64,000 nt of DNA from contig NZ_FQTT01000011.1 of NCBI RefSeq assembly GCF_900098745.1, positions 68,255 to 132,254 on the forward strand, given 5' to 3'. Positions 16,551 through 25,055 of this stretch are shown in pieces; positions within the stretch are counted from its first letter, which is position 1; each line of letters opens with the position of its first letter. A model generated the notes under the pieces. It searched no databases and was not told the origin of the DNA. It was given only the letters and a program-made list of their open reading frames with translations. Source of the DNA: Actinomyces glycerinitolerans (GTDB lineage Bacteria > Actinomycetota > Actinomycetes > Actinomycetales > Actinomycetaceae). The position numbers and the translations under genes are program-made.

Positions 16551-16765
16551 GACGGTTCGTGTGTTCCGGTGACGGTTCGTCAGGTAGCAGCAACGGTTCG
16601 GCATGAACGACGACGGTTCGTACCCCTACCCCACGAACCGTCGCCGGATGTGCCGAACCGTCGACCAGAACATACGAACCGTCACCGGATGTGCCGAACC
16701 GTCGACCAGAACATACGAACCGTCACCGGATGTGCCGAACCGTCGACCCGAGCAGACGGACTGTC
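16551..16765. repeat. nested CGAACCGTC iteron array (element 2)
   Basis: GACGGTTCG-type units start at 16551, 16571, 16592 (first base changed) and 16612. The reverse unit CGAACCGTC starts at 16634, 16654, 16675, 16695, 16716 and 16736, with a weak one at 16757. Spacing alternates between 20 and 21 bp (two helical turns). The four inner pairs are exactly symmetric about 16627. Confidence 0.85.
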
Positions 16766-16927
16766 ACTCCCAATCCACCGCGATTTATCGTGAGCACGCC
16801 CCGCCCACCCGTCACGCCCGCCGGGACGCCGGAACCGGCCCCGCCGGACGGGTGCTCGTCGCCGAGCGCGCGCCGCCCCGCTCTCAAACCGGAAAGACCA
16901 CTCAACCAACAACACAACACCCCTTGC

Positions 16928-16967
16928 TTTCCAACACGGAAAACATAATACTTTCCACATCGGAAAG
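16928..16967. promoter_or_regulatory. two TTTCC-N5-GGAAA operators
   Basis: Dyads at 16928-16942 and 16952-16966, centres 24 bp apart, just upstream of the start at 16980. An AT-rich CATAATAC between them is a probable -10 region. They are likely targets of the winged-helix regulator coded at 17419. Confidence 0.55.
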
Positions 16968-16979
16968 TGAGGTGTAGTC

Positions 16980-17426
16980 GTGTCCTCATCCCCATCGTCA
17001 GCCATGTCCCCCAACGAGGCGCGCAGCCGCCTGCGCGACGTCGCCGCCACCGAGCGCGCTGCCGCGCAATGGCATCCCGCCACCTGGGCGGTCGCGTTGT
17101 TCGCCATTGCCTTCGGCACCACGCTCGGCGCCCTACTCACCGAGCACTACTGGGTGCTGCTCGGCGGTCTCGCCGCACTCGTGCTCATACATGTACTGCT
17201 GCGGAACCAACTCCTCCGCCCCGGGGTCCGCACCCGAGACGATCTGATCGGCACCGACCGGCAGTGGTGGAAGCGGAACAGCCTGACCGCGTGGGTTCTG
17301 GTTGTAGGCGCTGTCATACGGGGGGCGTCTATACATCCGGTGCTGATCGGCGTGCTCGTGCTGCTCGCTACCGCTCACGCCTGGTACTGCGCCGCCGTGG
17401 TCTGGCCGGAGGGCAGTCGTGCTTGA
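16980..17426 (+). CDS. membrane protein coupled to a winged-helix regulator
   Basis: 148 residues from GTG at 16980, GAGGTG upstream. Four hydrophobic segments in two hairpins (WAVALFAIAFGTTLGALL, YWVLLGGLAALVLIHVLL, then after a charged loop two more at about 103-140). Its last 8 bp overlap the regulator gene, so both are made together. Such pairs of a small membrane protein and a PF13601-type regulator recur in actinobacteria; the membrane protein's function is not known to me. Confidence 0.65.
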   Translation: MSSSPSSAMSPNEARSRLRDVAATERAAAQWHPATWAVALFAIAFGTTLGALLTEHYWVLLGGLAALVLIHVLLRNQLLRPGVRTRDDLIGTDRQWWKRNSLTAWVLVVGAVIRGASIHPVLIGVLVLLATAHAWYCAAVVWPEGSRA

Positions 17427-17736
17427 CCCCGTGATTCACCCGCTGAGCCGCCTGCGGATCTGCGCGACACTCAAGTCCGTCGGGGCCGTGAACGACGGCG
17501 CCCTGGTGTGGACCGGTACCGAGATGAAGTTCTCCGCGCTGCGTGACGCGGTTGGTCTGTCCGATGCCAGCCTGTCCAAGCAGCTCAAGGCGCTGGAGGA
17601 GGCGGACTACATCCGCCGCCACCGCGACTACGGCGTGGTCCGTTCCATGGACGTCGTCTGGGTGTCGCTCACCCCGCGCGGTCTGAAGGCATTCGAGGAT
17701 CACGTCGCCGCGCTGCGAGAGATCGCCGGAGATTGA
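17419..17736 (+). CDS. winged-helix transcriptional regulator (HTH_27/PF13601-like)
   Basis: 105 residues from GTG at 17419, overlapping the previous gene. One winged helix-turn-helix: RLRICATLKSVG near the start, FSALRDAVGLSDASLSKQLKALEEADYIRRH as the recognition region (about 37-67), and VVWVSLTPRGLKAFEDHVAALREI as the wing and dimerisation helix. The pattern is that of single-domain ArsR/MarR-like regulators without metal ligands. It probably binds the two TTTCC-N5-GGAAA dyads upstream of the operon and controls its own synthesis. Confidence 0.75.
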   Translation: MLDPVIHPLSRLRICATLKSVGAVNDGALVWTGTEMKFSALRDAVGLSDASLSKQLKALEEADYIRRHRDYGVVRSMDVVWVSLTPRGLKAFEDHVAALREIAGD

Positions 17737-17781
17737 CACCGGTTACTTCCTCGGCACGCCACCGGTGCCGGTTGCAGTGTG

Positions 17782-18315
17782 CTACTCGTGCCGGTCGCGG
17801 CGGGCTTGGGCATCCAGACGCCGCTGCACGCCCTTGGGGACCAACGAGTCGTGCGCCTTGACGTAGCCGTACAGGCAGCGCCAGCCGCCGCAGAAAACCA
17901 CCAGGAATGCGGCCAGCATCACCGCGAACGACGCCACCCCACCGGCTCCGGGAATTGCGCCGACAGCAGCACCCCAGGCATACAGGCCCGTCCACGCCGC
18001 CCAGGTCAGCGCAATGATCCAGCCGCCGTCCGGCCAGCCCACCTCCAGGTGGTCGCCGGGACGGCGCACCAGCCACGTGACCGCCCAGGCGACGACGACG
18101 GCCGCCGCGCCGCGAACGAGCAGTCCGGGCGCCTGAGCCAGGTCATGCGCCGACGCGGCGGCGAAGCAGGCGATCAGTGCAACCGAAATCGTGTCGGCCA
18201 GCACCACCAGCCACCAGCGGGTGCGGCGCCCGCGCGTCCAGGGCCGATCCGGCCCGTCGGGCACCGGCGGCGTGTAGCTGATACTACGGGGCTCGTCTCG
18301 CGGCGATTCCTGCAC
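17782..18315 (-). CDS. DUF3054-like membrane protein
   Basis: 177 residues from GTG at 18315, 3 bp after the MBL gene. A proline- and charge-rich N-terminus of about 33 residues precedes four membrane segments. The pattern D-x-ISVALIACFAAASAHD at the start of TM1, a tryptophan-rich second segment, and FLVVFCGGWRCLYGYV at the end match what I remember of DUF3054. It is the last gene of the clpS-DUF2017-murI-MBL transcription unit. Function unknown. Confidence 0.6.
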   Translation of the reverse strand: MQESPRDEPRSISYTPPVPDGPDRPWTRGRRTRWWLVVLADTISVALIACFAAASAHDLAQAPGLLVRGAAAVVVAWAVTWLVRRPGDHLEVGWPDGGWIIALTWAAWTGLYAWGAAVGAIPGAGGVASFAVMLAAFLVVFCGGWRCLYGYVKAHDSLVPKGVQRRLDAQARRDRHE

Positions 18316-18318
18316 GGC

Positions 18319-19119
18319 TCAGAGCTCCCAGCAGGCGCCGGGAGTGGCGGCCGCCAGCGGGCCGTCGTAGACGGCGGCGGCCTCGGCCACCGGATCGTCC
18401 GGGTCGGTCCAGGGCTGGATGTGGGTGAGCACGAGCCGACCGGCAGGACGGCGACCGCCCCGCCCCGAGGTGCCCGCGGCAAGCTCCCCGGCGCGCCGGC
18501 CGGTCAGGTGAATGCCGCGCACGGCGTCGCGTCCCTCCAGGAAGGCGGCCTCGGACAGCAGCAGGTCGACGCCGTCGGCCATGGCCTCAATGCCCTCGCA
18601 CAGGTCGGTGTCGCCGGTGAAGGCCAGGGTGACGGGGTTGCCGTCGCGCCCGGGTCCCTCCACCCGGTAGCCGAAGGCGTCCACCGGGTGCAGTGCCGGG
18701 AACGGGGTGATGGTCAGCGGGCCGACCTGCACGCCCTGCCCCGCCGAGACGGTGCGGAAGGAGAACTCGGTGGCGTAGGTCTCCTGCGCGGGCGTGCCGT
18801 CGACGCCGTTCAGGCGCGGCAGCAGCTCTCCCGGGCCGAGCGTGAGCACCGGGTCCAGGCGTCCGGCGGGGTTCCAGCGGCGGAACACGTGCATGCCCAC
18901 CAGGTCAACCATGTGGTCGGCGTGGCAGTGGGAGATGGCTATGGCGTCCAACTCGGCCGGGTCCAGATAGCGCAGCAACTGGCCCATGGCGCCGGGGCCG
19001 AGGTCGAGCACGACCGACCAGGTGCGTCCGGCGGCGTCGTCGGCCTGCACCAGGTAGGAGGAGGCGACGGCGTTGGGACCGGACATGGAACCGGTACAGC
19101 CGATGATGGTTAGCTTCAT
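18319..19119 (-). CDS. MBL-fold metallo-hydrolase
   Basis: 266 residues from ATG at 19119, overlapping the murI stop as ATGA, with GAGGAT upstream. Metal-binding motif HCHADH at about residues 69-74 ([17 protein letters not shown]), further ligands expected in [18 protein letters not shown](D) and the late LTHIQP. The family includes cyclic-nucleotide phosphodiesterases (the mycobacterial homologue beside murI, Rv1339, is described as a cAMP phosphodiesterase) and tRNase-Z-like enzymes. The neighbourhood favours the Rv1339-like assignment. Confidence 0.85.
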   Translation of the reverse strand: MKLTIIGCTGSMSGPNAVASSYLVQADDAAGRTWSVVLDLGPGAMGQLLRYLDPAELDAIAISHCHADHMVDLVGMHVFRRWNPAGRLDPVLTLGPGELLPRLNGVDGTPAQETYATEFSFRTVSAGQGVQVGPLTITPFPALHPVDAFGYRVEGPGRDGNPVTLAFTGDTDLCEGIEAMADGVDLLLSEAAFLEGRDAVRGIHLTGRRAGELAAGTSGRGGRRPAGRLVLTHIQPWTDPDDPVAEAAAVYDGPLAAATPGACWEL

Positions 19120-20066
19120 GCGGGATCCTCGCTCGAATTGGGGACAAGGGCGGGGTCTGGTGGGGCGACGGCGGGGGCCGACTCGCCGGCGTGGGCGAGC
19201 GGAACTTCGGGTCCCGGGGCGACGGCGGCCGGGGTCGGCTCGACGCGGCGGACGCGTCCGACCTCGGGGCCGAGGAAGCGGCGGGCCAGCACCGCGAAGG
19301 AGTCCGGGTCGCCCGTGGCGCGGAACTCGTGGCGGGGGGCGGGGGCATCGGGGTCGCGCAGCAGGTCGCGGCGGGCGAGCTCGCGGTAGACGTCCTTGGC
19401 GGTCTCCTGGCTGGAGGTCACCAAGGTGACGTCCTCCCCCATGACGTAGGAGATGGGACCGGCCAGCAGCGGGTAGTGGGTGCAGCCCAGGATGAGGGTG
19501 TCGACGTCCGCCGCCTTGACGGGGGCGAGGTACTCCTCGGCCGTGGCCATGACCTCCGGGCCCGTGGTGATGCCGCGCTCGGCCAGCTCCACAAAACGCG
19601 GACACGCCTGGGAGAACAGGTGCACGCCGGGAACGGCGGCCAAGGCGTCGGCGTAAGCGTTGGAGTCGACGGTGCCCTGGGTGGCGATCAGGCCGACGCG
19701 CCCGTTGCGGGTGACGCGGGCGGCGGCGCGCGCGGCCGGGTGAATGACCTCCACCACGGGCACGCCCTTGTCGCGGGTGTAGCGGCTGCGGGCGTCGTGC
19801 AGGACGGCGGCGGAGGCGGTGTTGCAGGCGATCACCAGCATCTTCACGCCGGAGTCGACCAGCTCGTCCATGATGCTCAGGGCCAGGCGGCGCACCTCCT
19901 GCACCGGGCGCGGCCCGTAGGGGGTGTTGGCGGTGTCACCGATGTAGAGCACCTGTTCGCCGGGCAGCTGGTCGATGACCGCGCGGGCCACGGTCAGGCC
20001 GCCGACGCCGGAGTCGAACATCCCGATGGCCGCATCATTCACAGCGCCGAGACTATGCGGCTCCAT
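19116..20066 (-). CDS. murI: glutamate racemase
   Basis: 316 residues. It makes D-glutamate for peptidoglycan by two-base catalysis. The two catalytic cysteines are visible, C81 in ACNTAS and about C195 in [16 protein letters not shown] and [11 protein letters not shown] form the substrate pocket. The C-terminal 50 residues (after about 265) are a proline/alanine/glutamate-rich tail not needed for the fold, longer than usual. It overlaps DUF2017 by 14 bp and the MBL gene by 4 bp. Confidence 0.95.
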   Translation of the reverse strand: MEPHSLGAVNDAAIGMFDSGVGGLTVARAVIDQLPGEQVLYIGDTANTPYGPRPVQEVRRLALSIMDELVDSGVKMLVIACNTASAAVLHDARSRYTRDKGVPVVEVIHPAARAAARVTRNGRVGLIATQGTVDSNAYADALAAVPGVHLFSQACPRFVELAERGITTGPEVMATAEEYLAPVKAADVDTLILGCTHYPLLAGPISYVMGEDVTLVTSSQETAKDVYRELARRDLLRDPDAPAPRHEFRATGDPDSFAVLARRFLGPEVGRVRRVEPTPAAVAPGPEVPLAHAGESAPAVAPPDPALVPNSSEDPA

Positions 20067-20709
20067 CGTCGTTCAATAGCACGGCCACCAGTGATTCCTG
20101 CCACCAGGAGAGCATGTCGTAGGACAGCGCCATGGCCCGGTTCCAGCGCTGCCGCTCCCCCTCGCCGGCGGGCGTCTCCTCCCAGGCGAGGGCGTGCACC
20201 TGTTCGGCCGCGTCGGCGGAGTCGATGTCCAGCCGCTCGGCGAGCACCAGGCGGGCGTCGTTGAGGGCGCCGAGCCAGCGGCCCTCCTGCCCGGCGTGCA
20301 CCAGCACCGCCCCGCCGGGACCGGTGGGAGCGAGCAGTTCGTGCACCACGTCCTCCATGCGGGAGCGCTTATCGTCCCGCAGCTGGGAGCGGGTCAGGGC
20401 GGCCACCTCGACGGCGACGTCCGGGTCCTCGGAGGCGTCTGGCAGGAGCACGTCCAGCAGCGGGGCCAGGGAGGCGGGGACCGAGCTGGGCGCTCCGGCG
20501 TCGGCCGGCTCGGGCTCGAAGTCGAGGGCGGCGAGTACATTGCCGTCCCGCGAGCTCTCACCCGGACGCGGGGCGGGGTGCTCCGCGGCGGCGGGGGCGT
20601 CGGCGCCGAGCAGGTCGGCGATCTGTTTGAACAGTCCGGCCAGGTACTCGCGCTCCCACGGTTCCAGGGCGCTGGCCCAGCCCTCGGCCTCGGGGTGGAA
20701 GGCGCGCAT
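20053..20709 (-). CDS. DUF2017 family protein
   Basis: 218 residues from ATG at 20709, where TGATG joins it to the clpS stop. The N-terminal [17 protein letters not shown] and C-terminal [25 protein letters not shown] are typical of DUF2017, a protein almost always coded next to clpS in actinobacteria. The middle (residues about 38-75) is an acidic, proline-rich insert. Its role is not established; the context suggests a link to ClpS-dependent proteolysis. Confidence 0.85.
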   Translation of the reverse strand: MRAFHPEAEGWASALEPWEREYLAGLFKQIADLLGADAPAAAEHPAPRPGESSRDGNVLAALDFEPEPADAGAPSSVPASLAPLLDVLLPDASEDPDVAVEVAALTRSQLRDDKRSRMEDVVHELLAPTGPGGAVLVHAGQEGRWLGALNDARLVLAERLDIDSADAAEQVHALAWEETPAGEGERQRWNRAMALSYDMLSWWQESLVAVLLNDDGAA

Positions 20710-21071
20710 CAGGCGCCACCTCCGTCCGGGCCGCCCGCGCTCGGGCCGGAGTCGGCGTCGTCGTCGGCGAGGGGCTCGATGGTGGCGTGCAGGCCGTAGG
20801 AGTGCATGGCGGTGACGTCCACCTCCATGCGTTCGCGGGCGCCGCGGGAGACGACGGCGCGGCCGGTGGTGTGCACCTGCAGCATGCGGCGACGGGCGAG
20901 CGGGATCGGGAAGCCGAAGTAGGTGTGGAACACCCAGGTGACGTAGTCCATCGTGTTGACGGGGTCGTCGTGCACCACCGTGCACCACAGGCGCTGGGCG
21001 GCGGTGTGGGCGTCAGACAGCGTCTGCGCCTCGGGGGCGGAGGCGGCGTCGACGGGCACTGCGGGCTGCAT
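20709..21071 (-). CDS. clpS: ATP-dependent Clp protease adaptor ClpS
   Basis: 120 residues from ATG at 21071. ClpS hands N-degron proteins to ClpAP/ClpCP. Family residues are present: WCTVVHDDPVNTMDYVTWVF (about 29-48), the FGFPIPLARRRMLQVHTTGRAVV helix and strand, and ARERMEVDVTAMHSYGLHATIEP. The unstructured N-terminal 28 residues that engage the unfoldase are present. First gene of the clpS-DUF2017-murI-MBL-DUF3054 unit; divergent from pncB with only 76 bp between starts. Confidence 0.93.
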   Translation of the reverse strand: MQPAVPVDAASAPEAQTLSDAHTAAQRLWCTVVHDDPVNTMDYVTWVFHTYFGFPIPLARRRMLQVHTTGRAVVSRGARERMEVDVTAMHSYGLHATIEPLADDDADSGPSAGGPDGGGA

Positions 21072-21133
21072 GTTTCCAGCGTAGTCGCGGTCGGATGCGT
21101 CGACCGGCCGGTTCCGCCGTGCGCCCGCCTGCG

Positions 21134-21163
21134 GTAGGTTGGCTGTCATGACAGTCAACCTAC
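21134..21163. promoter_or_regulatory. 30-bp palindrome centred on the pncB start codon
   Basis: Arms GTAGGTTG (21134-21141) and CAACCTAC (21156-21163) flank CTGTCATGACAG (21143-21154); only one pair (21142/21155) is mismatched. The centre lies within the ATG. TAGGTT (21135-21140) would be a suitable -10 box for a leaderless transcript starting at the ATG, so a bound repressor would block both polymerase and ribosome. Confidence 0.65.
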
Positions 21164-22542
21164 GGGACGTCCCCGCCCCGGCAACTTCCAGCACCGCGCT
21201 GCTCACGGACATGTACGAGCTGACCATGCTGCAGGCCGCGCTGCATGGCGGCGTCGCCGAGCGGGCCAGTGTCTTCGAGCTGTTCGGCCGCACTCTGCCC
21301 GCCTCACGCCGCTTCGGCGTGGTCGCCGGCGTCGGCCGACTCCTGGATGCCGTTGAGCGTTTCACCTTCACCGACGCCCAGATCGATTACCTGCACGCCG
21401 CCGGCATTGTCGACGACGACACCATCGACTACCTGCGCTCCTACCGGTTCTCCGGGACGATCCGCGGCTACGCGGAGGGCGAGTGCTACTTCTCCGGCTC
21501 CCCGCTGCTGACGGTGGAGGGCAGCTTCGCCGAGGCCTGCATCCTGGAGACGCTGGCCCTGTCCATCTACAACTACGACTGTGCCGTGGCCGCAGCGGCC
21601 TCCCGCATGACGATCGCCGCCCACGGTCGCCCCTGCGTGGAGTTCGGGGCGCGCCGGGCGCACGAGCGCGCCGCCGTGTCCGCGGCGCGGGCGGCAATAG
21701 TCGGCGGATTCGTGGGCACCAGCGACCTGGAGGCCGGCATGCGCTACGGCATCCCCACGGTCGGCACTTCCGCCCACTCCTTCACCCTGCTGCATGACAC
21801 CGAGGAGGAGGCCTTCGCCTCTCAGGTGGCGAGCCTCGGTCCGGGCACCACCATCCTGGTGGACACCTATGACATTGAGCGCGGCGTCGCCCGCGCGGTG
21901 GCGGCGGCCCGGGCCGGCGGTGGCGAACTCGGCGCGGTGCGCCTGGACTCCGGCGACCTGGTGGCCGAGGCCTTCAAGGTGCGCGCCCAGTTGGACGCGC
22001 TGGGGGCGACGACGACGAAGATCACCGTCACCAATGACCTGGACGAGTACGCCATCGCCGCCCTGGGGGCCGCGCCGGTGGACTCCTACGGCGTGGGCAC
22101 CAAACTGGTCACCGGCTCGGGGCGGCCGACGGCGGCCCTGGTGTACAAGCTCGTCGAGCGCGCCGACTCCACCGGGCAGATGCAGGAGGTCGCCAAGTTC
22201 TCCACCGGCGGCAAGTCGACCGTGGGGGGACGCAAGTGGGCCGGCCGGGTGCTCGACGCCGCCGGCTCGGCCACCGAGGAACTGGTCATCTCGGCGCGCT
22301 CCGAGGCCGCCGGGCTGGCCGCCCTGGAGCAGGCCGGGGCCCGGCCGCTGCAGGTGGATCTGGTACGCGACGGCGTGATCGTGGAGGAGCACCGCGGCCC
22401 GGATGCGCTGGCGGCGGCCGCCGAACGCCACCAGGTGGCACGCGCCGAGCTGCCCTACGACGGCTGGCGGCTGAGCGAGGGCGACCCGGCGATCCCGACC
22501 CGCCACGTGGACATCGACCAGCGGCAGCCGCTGCGCGGCTGA
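21148..22542 (+). CDS. pncB: nicotinate phosphoribosyltransferase
   Basis: 464 residues from ATG at 21148. It joins nicotinate and PRPP to nicotinate mononucleotide, the salvage entry to NAD. Family features: LLTDMYELTMLQAALHGG at the N-terminus, EFGARRAHERAAVSAARAAIVGGFVGTSDLEA (about 165-195), GTSAHSF with the phosphoribosylated His, AVRLDSGDL and DSYGVGTKLVTG. There is no ribosome site upstream, consistent with a leaderless message, and the start codon is the centre of a large palindrome. Convergent with the helicase gene. Confidence 0.95.
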   Translation: MTVNLRDVPAPATSSTALLTDMYELTMLQAALHGGVAERASVFELFGRTLPASRRFGVVAGVGRLLDAVERFTFTDAQIDYLHAAGIVDDDTIDYLRSYRFSGTIRGYAEGECYFSGSPLLTVEGSFAEACILETLALSIYNYDCAVAAAASRMTIAAHGRPCVEFGARRAHERAAVSAARAAIVGGFVGTSDLEAGMRYGIPTVGTSAHSFTLLHDTEEEAFASQVASLGPGTTILVDTYDIERGVARAVAAARAGGGELGAVRLDSGDLVAEAFKVRAQLDALGATTTKITVTNDLDEYAIAALGAAPVDSYGVGTKLVTGSGRPTAALVYKLVERADSTGQMQEVAKFSTGGKSTVGGRKWAGRVLDAAGSATEELVISARSEAAGLAALEQAGARPLQVDLVRDGVIVEEHRGPDALAAAAERHQVARAELPYDGWRLSEGDPAIPTRHVDIDQRQPLRG

Positions 22543-22643
22543 CCCGGATCCGCAGCCGACGGCTCGACCGGTCTGGCGCCGTCGCCGCGCGCCCCACGGC
22601 GTGCTCGCGGCGGCGTCGGGCCCGGGCCGCCGGCTAGTGGTTT

Positions 22644-24461
22644 TCAGCGCCGCCCGACGAACCAGCGGCGCAGCGTCTCGATGCGCTTGTTGATCTGCTC
22701 GGTGGTGGCCTGGGCCACCTCCGGGCCGCCGCATACGCGCCGCAGCTCGGTGTGAATCACCCCGTGGGGCTGCCCGGAGCGGCGCGCCCAGGCGCCCACC
22801 AGTTTGGACAGCTCCTTGCGGGCGGCGGCGCGCTGGCGGGCGTCGTCGACCCCGGAGTTGGCGCGGCGCTGTTGCTCGGCCGCCTGCTGCCGCTTCTGCT
22901 GTTTGATCTGCTGGCTCTGTCGTTGGCGCAGCAGTGCGGTGACCTGCTCGGGCTCCAGCAGGCCGGGCAGGCCCAGGTACTCCTGCTCCTCGGGGCTGCC
23001 CACCATGGCGCCGGTGCCGAACTCGCCGCCGTCGAACAGGACCCGGTCGAACTCGGCGGTGGAATCCATCGCCTCGAACCCGCCCAGCAGGTCGTCCGAG
23101 GCGTTCTCGGTCTTGTTGGCCTCGGCGATCAGCCGGTCCTCCGGGGAGCCGAACCGGGAGTCCTCCCCCGCGCCCCGCTTACCGAGCACGTGATCGCGGG
23201 CGGCCTCCATCTCTCCGGCCAGCGCCAGCAGCGGGGTGACCGACGGCAGGAAGACGCTGGCGGTCTCCCCCTTGGCGCGTGAGCGCACGAAACGGCCGAC
23301 GGCCTGGGCGAAGAACAGCGGGGTGGAGGCGGAGGTGGCGTACACGCCCACGGCCAGCCGGGGCACGTCCACTCCTTCGGAGACCATGCGCACCGCCACC
23401 AGCCAGCGGTCGTTGGAGGCGGCGAAGGTCTCGATGCGGCTGGAGGCGCCGGAGTCGTCCGACAGGGCGATGGTGGGCGCCTGCCCGGTGATGGCGCGCA
23501 GCTGCTTCGCGTAGGCGCGGGCGGAGTTCTGATCGGAGGCGATCACCAGGCCGCCGGCGTCGGGTACCTGTCGGCGTACCTCGGTGAGCCGCTGGTCGGC
23601 GGCGGCCAGCACGGCGGGAATCCACTCCCCGCTCGGGTCCAGGGCGGTGCGCCAGGCCTGCGCATCCATGTCCTTGGTCAGCGGCTCGCCCAGCCGGGCG
23701 GCCACCTCGTCGCCGGCGCGGGTGCGCCAGTGCATCTGCCCGGAGTAGCTCATGAACATCACCGGCCGCACCACGCCGTCGGCCAGGGCCTCGGCGTAAC
23801 CGTAGGAGTAGTCGGCCCGGGAGCGCTTGATGCCCCCGGCCTCCTCGGTGTAGGTGACGAACGGGATCGGCGACTCGTCGGAGCGGAAGGGCGTGCCGGT
23901 CAGGGACAGGCGGCGTCGGGCGGGGGTGAAGGCCTCGCGGATGGCGTCGCCCCAGCTGCGGGCGTCGCCGCCGTGGTGGATCTCATCGAGGATCACCAGG
24001 GTGCGGGTGCGGTCGGTGCGGGCGCGGTGCAGGTTGGGGTTGGCGGCCACCTGTGCGTAGGTGACGGCGACGCCGTCGAACTGGGACCCGAGCGCGCCCT
24101 GAGAGTTGGCGTAGGAGGGGTCGATGCGGATACCCACCCGGGCGGCGGCCTCCGCCCACTGATACTTCAGGTGCTCGGTGGGGCACACGACGGTCACCTT
24201 GTGCACGTCGCCGGCGGTGAGCAGTTCGGTGGCGATGCGCAGCGCGAAGGTGGTCTTGCCGGCGCCGGGGGTGGCGACGGCGAGGAAGTCGCGCGGCATC
24301 GCCTCCAGGTACTGCTTGAGGGCGGCGGCCTGCCAGGCGCGCAGCGGCCGCGTGGTGCCCCAGGCGGCGCGCTGCGGGTAGGCCGGGGAGAGGTTCTCCG
24401 CGGCGAAGATGGAGGGCTGGGTCGGATGGTGCTGGGACTTGGAACGGGGTGCGGGACTCAC
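22644..24461 (-). CDS. DEAD/DEAH-box helicase (superfamily 2)
   Basis: 605 residues from GTG at 24461, overlapping the DUF3039 stop as GTGA. Walker A TPGAGKT (about 64-70), VVCPTEHLKYQW (motif Ia), DEIHH (about 159-163, a DEAH variant), LTGTPFRSD (motif III), later VRMVSEGVDVPRLAVGVYAT and FAQAVGRFVRSR (motifs V and VI). The C-terminal about 130 residues are a glutamine- and arginine-rich coiled coil followed by a helical domain (LVGAWARRSGQPHGVIHTELRRVCGG) typical of the actinobacterial version. The pairing with DUF3039 is conserved; a DNA-repair role is likely but unproven. Confidence 0.9.
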   Translation of the reverse strand: MSPAPRSKSQHHPTQPSIFAAENLSPAYPQRAAWGTTRPLRAWQAAALKQYLEAMPRDFLAVATPGAGKTTFALRIATELLTAGDVHKVTVVCPTEHLKYQWAEAAARVGIRIDPSYANSQGALGSQFDGVAVTYAQVAANPNLHRARTDRTRTLVILDEIHHGGDARSWGDAIREAFTPARRRLSLTGTPFRSDESPIPFVTYTEEAGGIKRSRADYSYGYAEALADGVVRPVMFMSYSGQMHWRTRAGDEVAARLGEPLTKDMDAQAWRTALDPSGEWIPAVLAAADQRLTEVRRQVPDAGGLVIASDQNSARAYAKQLRAITGQAPTIALSDDSGASSRIETFAASNDRWLVAVRMVSEGVDVPRLAVGVYATSASTPLFFAQAVGRFVRSRAKGETASVFLPSVTPLLALAGEMEAARDHVLGKRGAGEDSRFGSPEDRLIAEANKTENASDDLLGGFEAMDSTAEFDRVLFDGGEFGTGAMVGSPEEQEYLGLPGLLEPEQVTALLRQRQSQQIKQQKRQQAAEQQRRANSGVDDARQRAAARKELSKLVGAWARRSGQPHGVIHTELRRVCGGPEVAQATTEQINKRIETLRRWFVGRR

Positions 24462-24838
24462 CGACCGCCTCGTCCGAACGGGAAACGCGGGCGCTTGGGG
24501 CCGGAGCCGCCCTGGTCGCCGTTGCCGCCGGGGCGCATCTGCTCGTAGATCTCCTTGCAGGTGGGGCACACCGGGTACTTCGACGGATCGCGGCCGGGGG
24601 TCCACACCTTCCCGCACAGGGCGACGACGGGGCGGCCGGTGGCGGCCGCGGCGGCGATCTTGTCCTTGCGCACGTAGTGGGCGAAGCGGTCTGCGTCGCC
24701 GTCGTCGGTGGACTTCAGCTCCTCGCGTTCGAGGACGGCGGTGCCGGCGGACTGTGCGGGCTCGCCGGCCGGGGTGCCGGGGGAGCCGGGGCCGGCGGGG
24801 TCGGTGCTGGCCTGGAGCCAGGCGGTGAGCTGACGCAT
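24458..24838 (-). CDS. DUF3039 family protein
   Basis: 126 residues from ATG at 24838. The conserved core DRFAHYVRKDKIAAAAATGRPVVALCGKVWTPGRDPSKYPVCPTCKEIYEQM (about 49-101) contains three cysteines (C in ALCGK and CPTCK) that probably bind zinc. A glycine-rich tail follows. It overlaps the helicase gene by 4 bp, and the conserved coupling suggests that both act together. Confidence 0.85.
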   Translation of the reverse strand: MRQLTAWLQASTDPAGPGSPGTPAGEPAQSAGTAVLEREELKSTDDGDADRFAHYVRKDKIAAAAATGRPVVALCGKVWTPGRDPSKYPVCPTCKEIYEQMRPGGNGDQGGSGPKRPRFPFGRGGR

Positions 24839-25001
24839 GGCCCCTAGTGTATGCCGCCGTGCAGGTGCGGCCGCGGGCCGCGGCTGTGGCGACTCTCTCC
24901 TTCGGGACCGGCCCGGACCGCGGCGATTCCGCGCCGGCAGGAGGCACAGAAGGGACGAGCGCGGGTGCGGCCGCGGCAGCGGAGGCGCAACCTGGACAGG
25001 C

Positions 25002-25034
25002 GGAGGCGGCACCCGCCGGACGGATGCCGCCTCC
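25002..25034 (-). terminator. terminator after nagB
   Basis: Perfect 10-bp stem GGAGGCGGCA/TGCCGCCTCC with a 13-nt loop, about 20 bp after the nagB stop. No clear T-tract, so termination may need Rho. Confidence 0.6.
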
Positions 25035-25055
25035 TACAGGTCGGTGCTGCTTGGG

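Larger units (their letters stand above)
16146..16979. other. 834-bp intergenic region with phased inverted-repeat arrays
   Basis: No gene is supported. It contains a diverged 23-bp unit (16168-16190), the palindrome at 16287-16341, the CGAACCGTC array at 16551-16765 and the operators at 16928-16967. The rest is GC-rich without visible signals. Confidence 0.6.

Noticed and set aside
16551..16765. CRISPR array
   Set aside because: Units are 9 bp, spacing is 20-21 bp, the intervening sequences repeat and the orientation switches; no cas genes are present.
16551..16765. Chromosomal or plasmid replication origin
   Set aside because: No DnaA boxes (TTATCCACA type), AT-rich unwinding region or rep, dnaA or par genes nearby. 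Iteron-like spacing alone is insufficient.
17779..19113. Long plus-strand open frame opposite DUF3054 and the MBL gene
   Set aside because: It is glycine- and alanine-rich without protein-like pattern and lies antisense to two genes with clear families; typical GC-driven shadow. The same holds for the long frames opposite rph, pncB, nanK, satA and the GTPases.
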